Shown here: positions 1 to 9,575 of the stretch, one piece after another
Layout of the letters: each line of letters begins with the position of its first letter
Position numbering within the stretch: the first letter of the stretch is position 1
DNA from: UBA1672 sp965263215
GTDB lineage: Bacteria > Pseudomonadota > Alphaproteobacteria > Micavibrionales > Micavibrionaceae
DNA length: 64,000 nucleotides
NCBI GenBank assembly: GCA_965263215.1
Contig: OZ253663.1
Span: 1,116,001-1,180,000, forward strand
Direction: 5' to 3'
Made by a program: the position numbers and the translations under genes
Notes under the pieces: model-generated
Seen by the model: only the letters and a program-made list of their open reading frames with translations
Database searches by the model: none
What the model was told of the DNA's origin: nothing

Positions 1-3000
1 ATCTCTCAGTCAGTGTATGCAAGGCCAATTCCGCGACGGTGTCACCTTTTTGCTGCTGTTCATTAAGCAAGCGTTGTGCTGTTGTTGCGTTGGTCGTGCC
101 CTGAATTTGTGTATCAAGCTGTTGCATTTCCGTGATGGCGGTATCAAGAGATGCCATGGTTGCAACGCGATCTTGTTCAAGACCTTCTTTAAACAAACGT
201 GTTGTTTCAAGCATATCGGCTTTGATTTGCTCGTAGTTTGTAACGCTTTCTGTGTCATTCGCCGCTGTCGCATCTTGGATATTTTGGTCCAGAGTAGCGG
301 TTCGAGCAGCAATGTACTGGTCGATCATAGATGCTGCCGTAATATATTCATTGGCAGTTCTATCTTTAAATTGCTCGATTTCACTAACTTTTTGTTGTGA
401 TAGTTGCTTTAAGGCACTGATGTCCGGCGGTGTAACAACCCAACCGGCAGGTGCGTCAATGTCATCTGAAATATCAGATGGTAACGGCGATGATCTTAGC
501 GGTGTGCCAGATTCAACTGCCCCATCTATTTTCTCCATTGCCTCTGTCACTTGATCTAAGCGTAGGTGTAATGCCTTCTCTGTAGTCGAGTCCATGGCAT
601 TAATGAATTCTTGCTGTGAGGCCAAGAGTTGGTTGGCTTCTTCAACGGTGGTTGCACCTTTGATAGCAGCGTCGCGATTTTGAACTTCAAGAAGTGTCGC
701 CTGAACACCTTCAAGTGAAACGCGCTGGTCGTCAACAATTTGATCTCTGTATGCTGCTGTTGTTTCCAGCATTTGTTCTTTGATACGTCTGTAGTTGTCA
801 GCTTCTGTGCCTGTAGACGCCGCAATTTTTGCATCCAGTGCAGATGTTAGTCTGGCAATATCGTTGTCCATGTCTGACAAGACTTGTGCATATTGCTGTT
901 GTAGAGACGTGGCTTTTTGCTGAACGCGCGCAACATTATCTTCTGAATAGTCTAATGCCTCGGATAAAGTATCTGCTTCTTTTGCTCTTGTTTCTTCTGG
1001 TCCGTTAATAAGGTTGCTACCGTATCTGTATGCACCATAAGCCAACGCTGCACCACTACCCCAACGCAATGCGCCGAAGAAAAGTGATTCACGAGATAGC
1101 TTTTTCGATCCGAAGAAAGAGTTTTTGTATGGTAAATAGTTCCATATTGCACCAGGTACCGAATTGACCATTCTTACAACGGGGTTCATACCGCGGTTAC
1201 CTGTCGCGCCCCAACCGGTTTGCCATTCTTCCGCCATGCGGCGTTCTCTCATTCTTTCCGGATTGTTTCCAGGATATGAAAGTTCGTTAGAGAAGTCACC
1301 ACGGAAGCGCAAGTTTCTGTGGCGGTTCCACATATTGGCCCACTGTTCACGCTGAACGTCAGCACCGAGTGCGGAAACATCATCAAAAAACCTTGATGTG
1401 GCTTGTTCTATACGGTCATCAAACACACCGGCACGTCTGTTAGAGCCTGCACGTCCTTTTGCACGATCACGCATAGCCGTTAAGAATTCAGCGAAGAAGT
1501 CGTCTTCACGAGCTACGTCTGTTGCTTTGCCTGCGTCGGCGTTACGCGCATAACTTAAGGCAGCCCATTTAATGGCTTCCCAATATCTGTTTTCATCACC
1601 GGATTGGAGTAACGATTCTGCATGTCTGATCGAAGCATCTAAGTCACGGCTTACAAAATAGTATTCCATGAATTTCTGAGAATCCGTTTTCATGATGCGA
1701 CCGGCATTACCTTTAATGGCATCTGAATTATATGCGTTTTCACCGGGAACATAGCGAAGAAGGTCGTCTAATGTTTGTCCTTCTCTGAGTTCGACTTTGA
1801 TATCGCCGCTTTCAACGAGTTGTCTGAATTGTCTGCGATAACCAGCTGTTACCTCTGCTTCTACGAGACCAACAGCTTGCTCTCTCTGTAAACCCGTGTT
1901 TGCGCCCGCTCTACTGAAAATATCAGCATCAATATCTTGCGTTGTACGTGTGTATTTGTTGACAGCTTCGTCCATGCTGTCGACCGCATCCAAAGCTTCA
2001 TCCAGACCGTTCAGAGCTTCGCCTACATTTGCACCGGACACACTTTCAAGTGATTCAGCTTTGTTGGCCAAGGCATCTGAGAGGGCGCGAAGGTTTTCGA
2101 CGCGTGTTGCATCACCGCTGTTTAATGCATTTTCAAATGCGTTATCCAGTGCGCTTGTATCTAAGCCTTGTCTGATATCACCTGTAATTCTGGATAGGTT
2201 GTCAGAATATGCTGAGACGTTCTCTAAAAAGGGCTTCGCTTCATGTGCAGCCAATCGCGCTGTCACGCTACCACCAAGTAAGTGGTCACCAAGTTTCTGG
2301 GGTGGTGGTGCTTCAATATCTGCTATTCTACCGCTTACTCTTGAAATATTCGCATCAAGATTTTCAACGGCTTCGTTTAATTCGCCTAATGCAGATGATT
2401 CAACATTATTCTGTATGGCTGACTGGTGTCTGCGTAGAACATCGTTGGCGCGGTCAGTCATGGCGTTGGCAGAACCATTGACCTCATCTGCACGTGCTAA
2501 TAATTCAGCATTTAATCGTTGGTAGATGTCTGCACTGTTCGCGGCAATCGTACCATCATCAAGACCATCAGTATTTTTAAGGGCTTCTAAATCATCAAAG
2601 CCTTTTTGCAGTATAGCCTTTGATGTTTCGTCGGCTGTTCTACCGATAATGCCTTCTAATTGTTTTGTAAGCGTGGCAACGTCGGCTTTACCACCGGTTA
2701 AGATGGTTGTTGAGACACTGCCAAATGATCCGGCTGTTGCTCTTATGAAGCTTTCCTGTTGTTTAAGTGCTTCTGCGGCTTCAAGCTGGTTTGCTGCATC
2801 CGAAATTTCATCACTGGCGCTTTTAAGGCTTGTTGTAATTTCATCAACGGATGATTCAATTTCACTTTGTGCTTTTCTAACGGCTTCACCAACTTCTTCT
2901 ACAGAACCATATAAGTCATCAGGTGATTTAACCGCACCTTCAGGCCTATACTTATAGTTCATTGGTGATTCTGCTGCTCTTGAACCTTTGATATCAAGGG

Positions 3001-3988
3001 CAAGACCGGCTGTGTTCGTACTTTTGTGAACATCCGCGCGTGAGAATAACCCCTTGGAAAATACATGGTCTGTATGTTTCCAAGAAATACCTCTTTTCGC
3101 GTAATCAAGCGCGATGTTCCTACCTAATCTGTAAAAGTCGTTTGTTGCTCTTGCAATAGGGTTAACCCAAATACCTAATGTGTAATTCCACGTTGTTGTA
3201 AGAGCTTGTCTAAGCGCACCCGGACCTCTTGGAATTTCACCAGTTCCACCACCATCTCTTGGTGTTGTCGTGTCTCTCGGAGGCGTAGTTTCAGGCTCGT
3301 CTTTTGGTGTTGTTGTTTCAGGCTCGTCCTTCGGTGTTGTTGTTTCGGGCTCATCCCTTGGTGTTGTTGTTTCAGGCTCAGTCTTAGGCGTTGTTGCTTC
3401 ATCAGCAGCATTAACGGGAGGAACATCATCCCCAAGACCAGCAGCCTCATCTCTACGGATCATTTCTTGAGAAAAACCTTCAAGAGCCTCCTGCCTTGTT
3501 ACACCATGGTCATCCATGATGCTTTTGATTGTGGCTTCTCTTGCATCCGCGGCATCATCAAAAGTTCTTCGAATAGCAGTGATGTCAGCATCCGATAATC
3601 TTGTTGGTGTTGCATCATTGATGGATTGGATCAATACATTGACATCAATCTGGTTGGCGGAGCTTTTATAAATGTTATCAAATTCTAAAGCTGCCTTTTG
3701 AACATGCGGGATAGCATCGAGGCGTGCTGCAATTTGTGGGCGCCCTATGAACGCAACCATTTCGTCAGTAACTCTGAACGTTTCACCAGCTTCGTCAACG
3801 ACGTTACGCGTACCGTTTTCGATAGCGGTGCGCCATGCAACGATGTCGTCTGCCATGGAGTCCAAGCTGTCAGCGTTTGACAGCACTTTCATCAAGTCAT
3901 CCTGAAGAGCCGTGGGGAAGTTGGCATTACGTGCCGCACCACCAAAAAGTAGTCTGAATACGTTGTCTAACTGACCTACATTTGCCAT
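1..3988 (-). CDS. Giant helical protein of unknown function (3' end beyond window)
   Basis: I translated this frame base by base: it is open for 1,329 codons from the ATG at 3988 to the left edge, with no stop, so the true protein is longer. I do not recognise the family. An N-terminal part (about residues 1-195) is followed by a Thr/Pro/Glu/Asp-rich linker (about 198-245), then a long Ala/Glu/Asn/Gln-rich region that looks helical or coiled-coil. A short Gly/Ala-rich, weakly hydrophobic stretch lies near residues 965-985. No signal peptide is apparent. An AAGGG lies 12 bases before the start and a promoter-like pair lies at 4048-4077. It follows the 722-residue gene on the same strand, so the two may work together; that is inference. 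A structural, filament-like or effector-like role is possible but unproven. Confidence 0.88.
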   Translation of the reverse strand, partial: MANVGQLDNVFRLLFGGAARNANFPTALQDDLMKVLSNADSLDSMADDIVAWRTAIENGTRNVVDEAGETFRVTDEMVAFIGRPQIAARLDAIPHVQKAALEFDNIYKSSANQIDVNVLIQSINDATPTRLSDADITAIRRTFDDAADAREATIKSIMDDHGVTRQEALEGFSQEMIRRDEAAGLGDDVPPVNAADEATTPKTEPETTTPRDEPETTTPKDEPETTTPKDEPETTPPRDTTTPRDGGGTGEIPRGPGALRQALTTTWNYTLGIWVNPIARATNDFYRLGRNIALDYAKRGISWKHTDHVFSKGLFSRADVHKSTNTAGLALDIKGSRAAESPMNYKYRPEGAVKSPDDLYGSVEEVGEAVRKAQSEIESSVDEITTSLKSASDEISDAANQLEAAEALKQQESFIRATAGSFGSVSTTILTGGKADVATLTKQLEGIIGRTADETSKAILQKGFDDLEALKNTDGLDDGTIAANSADIYQRLNAELLARADEVNGSANAMTDRANDVLRRHQSAIQNNVESSALGELNEAVENLDANISRVSGRIADIEAPPPQKLGDHLLGGSVTARLAAHEAKPFLENVSAYSDNLSRITGDIRQGLDTSALDNAFENALNSGDATRVENLRALSDALANKAESLESVSGANVGEALNGLDEALDAVDSMDEAVNKYTRTTQDIDADIFSRAGANTGLQREQAVGLVEAEVTAGYRRQFRQLVESGDIKVELREGQTLDDLLRYVPGENAYNSDAIKGNAGRIMKTDSQKFMEYYFVSRDLDASIRHAESLLQSGDENRYWEAIKWAALSYARNADAGKATDVAREDDFFAEFLTAMRDRAKGRAGSNRRAGVFDDRIEQATSRFFDDVSALGADVQREQWANMWNRHRNLRFRGDFSNELSYPGNNPERMRERRMAEEWQTGWGATGNRGMNPVVRMVNSVPGAIWNYLPYKNSFFGSKKLSRESLFFGALRWGSGAALAYGAYRYGSNLINGPEETRAKEADTLSEALDYSEDNVARVQQKATSLQQQYAQVLSDMDNDIARLTSALDAKIAASTGTEADNYRRIKEQMLETTAAYRDQIVDDQRVSLEGVQATLLEVQNRDAAIKGATTVEEANQLLASQQEFINAMDSTTEKALHLRLDQVTEAMEKIDGAVESGTPLRSSPLPSDISDDIDAPAGWVVTPPDISALKQLSQQKVSEIEQFKDRTANEYITAASMIDQYIAARTATLDQNIQDATAANDTESVTNYEQIKADMLETTRLFKEGLEQDRVATMASLDTAITEMQQLDTQIQGTTNATTAQRLLNEQQQKGDTVAELALHTLTER
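3289..3396 (-). repeat. Four tandem 27-bp units coding a Thr/Pro/Glu/Asp linker
   Basis: Four consecutive 27-bp units, recognisable on the plus strand by TTTC(A/G)GGCTC at 3289, 3316, 3343 and 3370, encode the nine-residue motif TTP(K/R)DEPET with small changes. The unit length keeps the reading frame, so copy number can change without breaking the giant gene. The flanks hold degenerate further copies. Such acidic, proline-rich linkers usually act as flexible spacers between domains. Confidence 0.85.
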
Positions 3989-4047
3989 GGAATGTTACAC
4001 CCTTACTTATCACATTTATTTATTATATTTTTATACTATTAAAGCAG

Positions 4048-4077
4048 ATAGTACCGGAAATGGTGGCGTATTGTCAA
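4048..4077 (-). promoter_or_regulatory. Sigma-70-like promoter for the giant gene
   Basis: On the minus strand TTGACA (4077-4072) is separated by 18 bases from TACTAT (4053-4048), about 60 bases before the ATG at 3988. The -35 is perfect and the -10 matches four of six positions. The -10 sits in the decamer GGTACTATCT, which recurs in the same relative position upstream of the TPR gene at 40322. Confidence 0.5.
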
Positions 4078-4100
4078 ATTTAATTACCTGCTTTGCTTTT

Positions 4101-6269
4101 TTATCGTTGTTGTATTGCTTGCCTTAGGCTATTCGCCGCTTCTTCTGATACCTCAACATTGAATACCGGTGTTTCAATTGGTATCACTAAGCCATTGGAA
4201 CGATTGTTAAATATGCCTGATTGTTCATCCCGTGACGGATCGCCACCTGGCAGAGTATCTAGTTCAGGTCCGCTTGGAACGCTGGGGAATGTATCCCGTA
4301 AGTTATTTTGAGGCACAGGGCCTTCTGTTGGTGTGTCTGTCGAATCTGCGCCATTGGGTTTAAACCAACTTGTGTCTTCACCAAGTTCTCTTGCGCGTTC
4401 AGTTGTTTCACCGATCACGCCTTCGGTTGTGCTTTGAGAGATGGAAACGCCACCCTCAATTTCGGCCTGTGCGTTTTTCTGGTCGGCCCATACACCGACA
4501 CCAAAGGAACCACCGACACCAATGCCGTCAATGACAGGACTGCGGAAGGGGTCGCTAAATCTAACGCCGCGCATAGAGCCGATTCGGAAACCTTCCATGG
4601 CACGTGCACCTGGTGACATTTGTTCTAATGTTCTTGTCGCGTTGCGTGCAGCTTGTTCAGTGACTTCTTCAAGGGCATTGCTGCCACTATTGACGAGAGC
4701 ATTAACCTCTGTGCGTGCTCTTTCAAGCGCATTTTCAGCGTTCCTAACTTTTCTTTCAGCGTTCTGAATTTGTCTCGGGCTTGCATCTTCACCCAATTCT
4801 CTCAGTGCCTTTTTGGCATCATCTAATTTATCCGCCTTCTTTCCTAAATACTCTATAAGGTCAGATTGCTTCAAAGCACGACCCGCATCATCTACGTTCA
4901 TACCTAATGTCATTTTTATACGGCGCATTGCTCTTTCACCCATGGTGAAGCGGCGTGTTCCTTGAGCAAATTCGTCGGCCATGCCAAGGGCGCGTGTAAC
5001 TTTACTTGCATCGGCACCCTTGTCGGCGAGTTTTGTACCACGTTGTGCAAGGCGAACACCGTCAGCCACCATATCTACACGTCTGAGTGTGGCAGCCGTT
5101 TGAATGCCTTTGCCGCCAAAGCGTGCTACGTATGCGGCCGTACCTGTACCACCTGTAACGGCAGCAACACCGATGAAGGCCGGGATTTCGAACACAGCCT
5201 GACCACCATACAGAAGGACACGTTCATAGGTCGCATTAGGGTTTTCAATAATTTTTGATTGAATATAGTCTGGGAGATCGTTTTCTGTGCCCGGCTCAAC
5301 CTCTACAGGGACATTATATGCAGGGTTTTCAATCATATCACCATTGGCATCTTCAATGAATTCGCGTACATCAACATAGGCCTCAATTTCAGGCTCAATG
5401 CGGTCTGCGGCCCACTGCGTATTGTCATTCATCCATGTGGAGTAGCCGAATGCTCCACCGGAATATTCATTCCATGACTTGGTTGTTGAAAAGAATCCGC
5501 CATTACCATTGGCTTCGTTCCATGATCTTGAGATCGCAAAAGTATCTATATTTTCAAAAACCGGCCCCGCACCATCTTCTGCGCCAAGACTATGAAGGCC
5601 ATTAACACCATGTTTGAAGCCTGCGACGGCAAGGTCGGCAGTACCTGATACAACATTACGCCCGATATCGTAAGCGCCTGATATAATCATGCGTCCACCA
5701 TCACCAATGAAACCTACGGTACTGGTCACACCATTTGAAAAGCCTTGTACGGCCAGTTGTCCGGCTCTTACTGGGTTATTCGCTACATACGTACCAAAAT
5801 TATTGATACCTGTTATGCTGCGTCTATGTTTGTCTGCTAAATCGTTTTCATAGCCGAGAGCTTCTACGCCTCGCGCTGCCCAACCAACAACATTAAGGTG
5901 GGCTGGAGGTACATTGACCGTAACCCATTCGCCTGCATTAGCTACGGCCGGAATGGCGGTTTCTGTTGTCCATGTGTATGCTGTGCTGATGGCTTCGTTT
6001 CGTGCTTGTGCAACGATTTTCGCATCGTCCCATCCCACTGCATCTGTGATGGTTTCGCCAAGCACCGTTCCACCGACGACGGCTGCGGTTGTTTTCGCGA
6101 CTTCTACACCTTCTGATATTACGGCATTTCTGACTTTCGCGGCGTCGGTTGCTGCATCCCATCCGATTGCTTCGGATGCAGTTTCGCCAATGACAGTACC
6201 TACAACAGCACCAGCGGTGTTGTTTATCGCTCTACCGGTCCAACTTACTGCGTCTGAAAACCAACCCAT
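4101..6269 (-). CDS. 722-residue protein with duplicated N-terminal Gly/Ala-rich module, function unknown
   Basis: I do not recognise a family. It begins MGWFSDAVSW and carries two copies of a 43-residue-period module (about residues 18-52 and 60-95). Each has a Gly/Ala/Val stretch, then GET, then GWD, then an acidic/basic helix ending in RN-A-IS. Similar Gly/Ala amphipathic stretches recur to about residue 220. A more hydrophobic patch follows near 350-370, a charged coiled-coil-like segment at about 470-540, and a Pro/Ser/Asp-rich tail. No classical signal peptide is visible. The GAGGG upstream of the ATG is well placed. It lies 112 bp upstream of the giant gene on the same strand and may be its partner. 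The Gly/Ala pattern could indicate membrane insertion, but that is inference. Confidence 0.85.
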   Translation of the reverse strand: MGWFSDAVSWTGRAINNTAGAVVGTVIGETASEAIGWDAATDAAKVRNAVISEGVEVAKTTAAVVGGTVLGETITDAVGWDDAKIVAQARNEAISTAYTWTTETAIPAVANAGEWVTVNVPPAHLNVVGWAARGVEALGYENDLADKHRRSITGINNFGTYVANNPVRAGQLAVQGFSNGVTSTVGFIGDGGRMIISGAYDIGRNVVSGTADLAVAGFKHGVNGLHSLGAEDGAGPVFENIDTFAISRSWNEANGNGGFFSTTKSWNEYSGGAFGYSTWMNDNTQWAADRIEPEIEAYVDVREFIEDANGDMIENPAYNVPVEVEPGTENDLPDYIQSKIIENPNATYERVLLYGGQAVFEIPAFIGVAAVTGGTGTAAYVARFGGKGIQTAATLRRVDMVADGVRLAQRGTKLADKGADASKVTRALGMADEFAQGTRRFTMGERAMRRIKMTLGMNVDDAGRALKQSDLIEYLGKKADKLDDAKKALRELGEDASPRQIQNAERKVRNAENALERARTEVNALVNSGSNALEEVTEQAARNATRTLEQMSPGARAMEGFRIGSMRGVRFSDPFRSPVIDGIGVGGSFGVGVWADQKNAQAEIEGGVSISQSTTEGVIGETTERARELGEDTSWFKPNGADSTDTPTEGPVPQNNLRDTFPSVPSGPELDTLPGGDPSRDEQSGIFNNRSNGLVIPIETPVFNVEVSEEAANSLRQAIQQR

Positions 6270-6384
6270 ATCTTATCCCTCTTTATACCACCCTGTTTTT
6301 TATTGTTATCAGAGATATTTCTCTTTTTTTTATAAGTATGTAGATCATAGAATCTAACCCTTATGCGGTGCTTGGGGAGAGTGT

Positions 6385-6413
6385 ATTATACAACTGTAGT
6401 CTTTGAATTGTGT
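6385..6413 (-). promoter_or_regulatory. Possible promoter for the 722-residue gene
   Basis: A perfect TATAAT on the minus strand (6390-6385) lies about 115 bases before the ATG at 6269. The -35 position 17 bases upstream reads CACAAT, which is poor, so only the -10 element is supported. The 268-bp gap between this gene and purH holds no gene that I can see. Confidence 0.3.
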
Positions 6414-6537
6414 GCATATTGCTGCTCTCTTATCACCTAAATAGTAGCACATTTGTGTGCCTTTTTTTAATTACTTACGTGAAGTATAAGGTAAATGAAA
6501 GCTTTTGTGCAAGTGTTTTATGTAATTGAAAGGGCAG

Positions 6538-8142
6538 TTAGTGCCGGAAATGGCGCATGCCTGTGAACACCATCGCAAGGCCACGTTCGTTGGCGGCGTC
6601 AATGACTTCCTGATCGCGGATTGATCCGCCAGGTTGAATCACGGCGGTCACACCTGCATCGGCGGCGGCGATAAGCCCATCTGCAAACGGGAAGAACGCA
6701 TCTGATGCAACGACTGACCCGATCGTTAGCGGTTCATCCCATCCCGCGTCTTTCGCTGCTTCTTGTGCCTTTAGGGCTGCGATACGTGACGAATCGATTC
6801 TGCTCATCTGACCTGCACCGATACCGACTGTGGCGCCGTCTTTAGCGTACACAATGGCGTTGGACTTAACGTGTTTAGCAACGGTAAAGGCGAAGAGAAG
6901 GTCTTCCATTTCCTTTTTCGTCGGTTCGCGGTCAGTCACGGTTTTCATTGTTTCACTGTCGATGATGTCGTTATCAGCGTCTTGAACCAAAAGGCCACCC
7001 GCAATGCGTTTCACCATGGGAATGTTTTGATCGGCATCCGGCATACTGCCTGTAGTCAGGACACGAATTTTCTTTTTTTGCTGTAGGATATCAATGGCTT
7101 CGCCTTCAATAGAAGGGGCAATAACAACCTCGAAGAATCGTTCTATGATTAGGGATGCTAACTCTTTAGTGAGTGTTTGGTTCAGCGCAATGATGCCACC
7201 AAAGGCACTGGTTTGATCACACATTAATGCCTTTTTGTAGGCTTTAACGATATCGTTATCACTAGCAACACCACAAGGGTTGGCGTGTTTGATAATCGAA
7301 ATTGTCGGTTTTTCAAATTCACTGACCAATTCAAAGGCGGCGTCGGTGTCATTCAAGTTATTATAGGAAAGTTCCTTGCCCTGCACTTGGTTTGCGCGCG
7401 CGGCGCCCGGGCGAATGCCGTTATCGACAAGGTATAGTGACGCATTTTGATGCGGGTTTTCGCCATAACGCAGTTTCTGCTTAAGCGTTCCCGCAAAACT
7501 GATGCGGCGTGGCGCTTCTTCTTTTGTCTGTTGCGCAAACCAACTTGCGATGCTTGAATCATAGGTCGCGGTCATTGAGAACGCGGTAAATGCAAGTGTT
7601 TGTCTTATTTTATATGTAACCGCGCCGTCATGTTTTTTCATACTGTCTAAAACGCGGTCATAATCTTGCGGGTCTGTGACGACGGCCACATGTTCGTGAT
7701 TTTTTGCAGCGGCACGGATCATCGCAGGGCCACCAATATCAATATTTTCAATGCATTCGGAAAAACTGCCATCGCTCAGAATGGTTTCAACAAAGGGGTA
7801 TAGATTAATCACAACCATATCAATGGGTTGTATGTCATTATCTTCCATGGCCTTAATATGATCATCATTGTCATGCTTGCCCAGGATACCGCCATGAATA
7901 GAAGGGTGGAGCGTCTTGACGCGACCTTCCATGATTTCCGGGAACCCTGTATGTTCTGACACATCTTTAACCGATATTCCGGCCTCTCTTAGGGCTTTTG
8001 CCGTTCCGCCAGTCGAAAGAATCTCAACGCCGAATGATTCCAACTGACGCGCGAAGTCTTCGATGTTTTCTTTGTTGGAAACAGAGATAAGCGCGCGCTT
8101 AATCTTTTTTGCTTTGGGGTCACTGATGATCGGGGTGTTCAT
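6538..8142 (-). CDS. purH: Bifunctional AICAR formyltransferase/IMP cyclohydrolase
   Basis: PurH catalyses the last two steps of de novo purine synthesis, formylation of AICAR and ring closure to IMP, in the cytoplasm. The 534-residue length is normal for the family. The N-terminal methylglyoxal-synthase-like cyclohydrolase domain shows ALISVSNK and LSTGGTAKALREAG. The transformylase domain shows the catalytic Lys-His in IIKHANPCGVA, and the protein ends with the typical MRHFRH. A TAAGG precedes the ATG at 8142. The last bases overlap a sequence that is nearly repeated upstream of the giant gene (4044-4063). It appears to be transcribed alone. Confidence 0.97.
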   Translation of the reverse strand: MNTPIISDPKAKKIKRALISVSNKENIEDFARQLESFGVEILSTGGTAKALREAGISVKDVSEHTGFPEIMEGRVKTLHPSIHGGILGKHDNDDHIKAMEDNDIQPIDMVVINLYPFVETILSDGSFSECIENIDIGGPAMIRAAAKNHEHVAVVTDPQDYDRVLDSMKKHDGAVTYKIRQTLAFTAFSMTATYDSSIASWFAQQTKEEAPRRISFAGTLKQKLRYGENPHQNASLYLVDNGIRPGAARANQVQGKELSYNNLNDTDAAFELVSEFEKPTISIIKHANPCGVASDNDIVKAYKKALMCDQTSAFGGIIALNQTLTKELASLIIERFFEVVIAPSIEGEAIDILQQKKKIRVLTTGSMPDADQNIPMVKRIAGGLLVQDADNDIIDSETMKTVTDREPTKKEMEDLLFAFTVAKHVKSNAIVYAKDGATVGIGAGQMSRIDSSRIAALKAQEAAKDAGWDEPLTIGSVVASDAFFPFADGLIAAADAGVTAVIQPGGSIRDQEVIDAANERGLAMVFTGMRHFRH

Positions 8143-8250
8143 GGTTTGCGCCTTAAGATTTTGTGTCTGGTTGCCGTGTACAGGCGCGGACTATAATCAT
8201 AAATGAATAAGGGTGCAATAGTGCGGGGCGTATTTTTACGGAAACAAATC

Positions 8251-9084
8251 TTACGCGTCAGAAAGATGATTACTTTCTGATTTTGCGTAAATACCGGCGC
8301 AGTTTGTAACGGCCTTGAAGTCTTCCGCGGCTTCAATAATATTTTCATCGTGTCCAAGCAATAAGAGGCCGTCATCCGCCAACTGTTCGCTCAAGCGACT
8401 TAAGACGTCTCTTCTTGTTTCTTCGTCAAAATAAACCAGAACGTTTCGGCAGAATATAATATCGAATTGTCCCATATTTGACATGTCATTCAAAAGGTTA
8501 AAGTCTTTGAATTGGACCATCTGTTTAATATCGTCATTCAGTGACCACGTATTACCATTTTGAGAAAAATACTTCATCAACATCGAAACAGACAAGCCGC
8601 GCTGTGATTCGAATTGCGTATATACGCCTTCTTTGGCGCGTTCTAGAATTTCATGTGATATATCGCTCGCGGTGATTGAAAAATGCCAGTCAGTCATTTT
8701 TTCCTGTTCTTCCTTAAGAAGCATCGCCAGAGAGTAGGGCTCTTGTCCGCTGGATGCGGCCGCGCACCAAATTTTAATTTGTTTATCGCCGCCCTGTTTA
8801 TTCAGGTAATAAGGTAAAACCTTATCTCTGATAACATCAAACGCCTTTTTATTTCGAAAGAAAGATGTGTCGCCGGTTGTCATGGCCTCTATGATGTCAT
8901 CAATCAGGTCTTTTGGGGGCACACCACGAAGGACATGGGTCATAACAGAGATATTGTCATATCCCCATTTTTTGGAAATTGGGTTAAGCCGTGATTTGAT
9001 CAGATATGCTTTATCTTGTGTAAGGCTCAGGCCGGATTTTTCTTTCAAAAGATCCTTATAAATTTCGAAATCTGCAATATTCAT
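8251..9084 (-). CDS. cheR: CheR-type protein-glutamate methyltransferase
   Basis: CheR methylates glutamates of chemoreceptors with S-adenosylmethionine. The 277 residues match the family length: an N-terminal helical CheR_N region (about 1-75, with SGLSLTQDKAYLIKSRL) and a SAM-binding Rossmann domain with IKIWCAAASSGQEPYSLAM (about 104-122) and FDIIFCRNVLVYF (about 205-217). It lies 119 bp downstream of a single-domain response regulator on the same strand, within a group that includes a CheA-like kinase and ChpT. No cheB, cheW or chemoreceptor gene is in view. Confidence 0.93.
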   Translation of the reverse strand: MNIADFEIYKDLLKEKSGLSLTQDKAYLIKSRLNPISKKWGYDNISVMTHVLRGVPPKDLIDDIIEAMTTGDTSFFRNKKAFDVIRDKVLPYYLNKQGGDKQIKIWCAAASSGQEPYSLAMLLKEEQEKMTDWHFSITASDISHEILERAKEGVYTQFESQRGLSVSMLMKYFSQNGNTWSLNDDIKQMVQFKDFNLLNDMSNMGQFDIIFCRNVLVYFDEETRRDVLSRLSEQLADDGLLLLGHDENIIEAAEDFKAVTNCAGIYAKSESNHLSDA

Positions 9085-9203
9085 TCCTGATTACCTAATC
9101 CGCTTTGCTTGTGCATACAAGGCTGTTTTTATATATGTCTCTATGTTTATCAGTGATTATAACGCGTGATCAACAGCCGTTTGTAAAAAGTACTGAAAGT
9201 TTT

Positions 9204-9575
9204 TTAACTCTCGATAAGACCGATTTGAATGAATTTTGATTTTATGATCTCGCTGTCGAAAGGTTTCATAATGTATTCATTGGCCCCTGTTTTCATGGCG
9301 CGTTGAATGTGGTTTACATCACTTTCGGTTGTACAAAAGACAACTTTTGTATTTTCGCCACCCTCCATTTTACGGAGCCTTTCAAGAAATTCGATCCCAC
9401 TCATGATGGGCATATTCCAATCCAGAATAATGGCATCAGGCATTGATTCTTCGCACGCATCACATGCTTTTTGGCCATCTTCGGCTTCGCGGCAGTCGAA
9501 CCCTAAATCAAACATGATTCTGCTGGCAACTTTTCTAACGACCCGACTGTCATCAATGACTAAACAAGATTTCAT
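9204..9575 (-). CDS. cheY: CheY-like single-domain response regulator
   Basis: A 123-residue stand-alone receiver domain that accepts a phosphoryl group from a histidine kinase or phosphotransferase; in chemotaxis CheY-P acts on the flagellar switch. Visible landmarks are the acidic pair Asp8-Asp9, the phosphoacceptor Asp52 in IILDWNMP, a Thr in FCTTESD and the lysine in IMKPFD. AAGGGG lies six bases before the ATG. It sits between cheR and the CheA-like kinase, with 168 bp separating it from the kinase, so it may have its own promoter. Orthology to a motor-binding CheY rather than another DivK-like regulator cannot be decided from sequence alone. Confidence 0.9.
   Translation of the reverse strand: MKSCLVIDDSRVVRKVASRIMFDLGFDCREAEDGQKACDACEESMPDAIILDWNMPIMSGIEFLERLRKMEGGENTKVVFCTTESDVNHIQRAMKTGANEYIMKPFDSEIIKSKFIQIGLIES

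Noticed and set aside
6447..6468. Hairpin GCACA-TTTG-TGTGC followed by seven T on the plus strand, terminator-like
   Set aside because: No plus-strand gene ends here, and on the minus strand the hairpin is not followed by a T-run, so it serves no visible gene.
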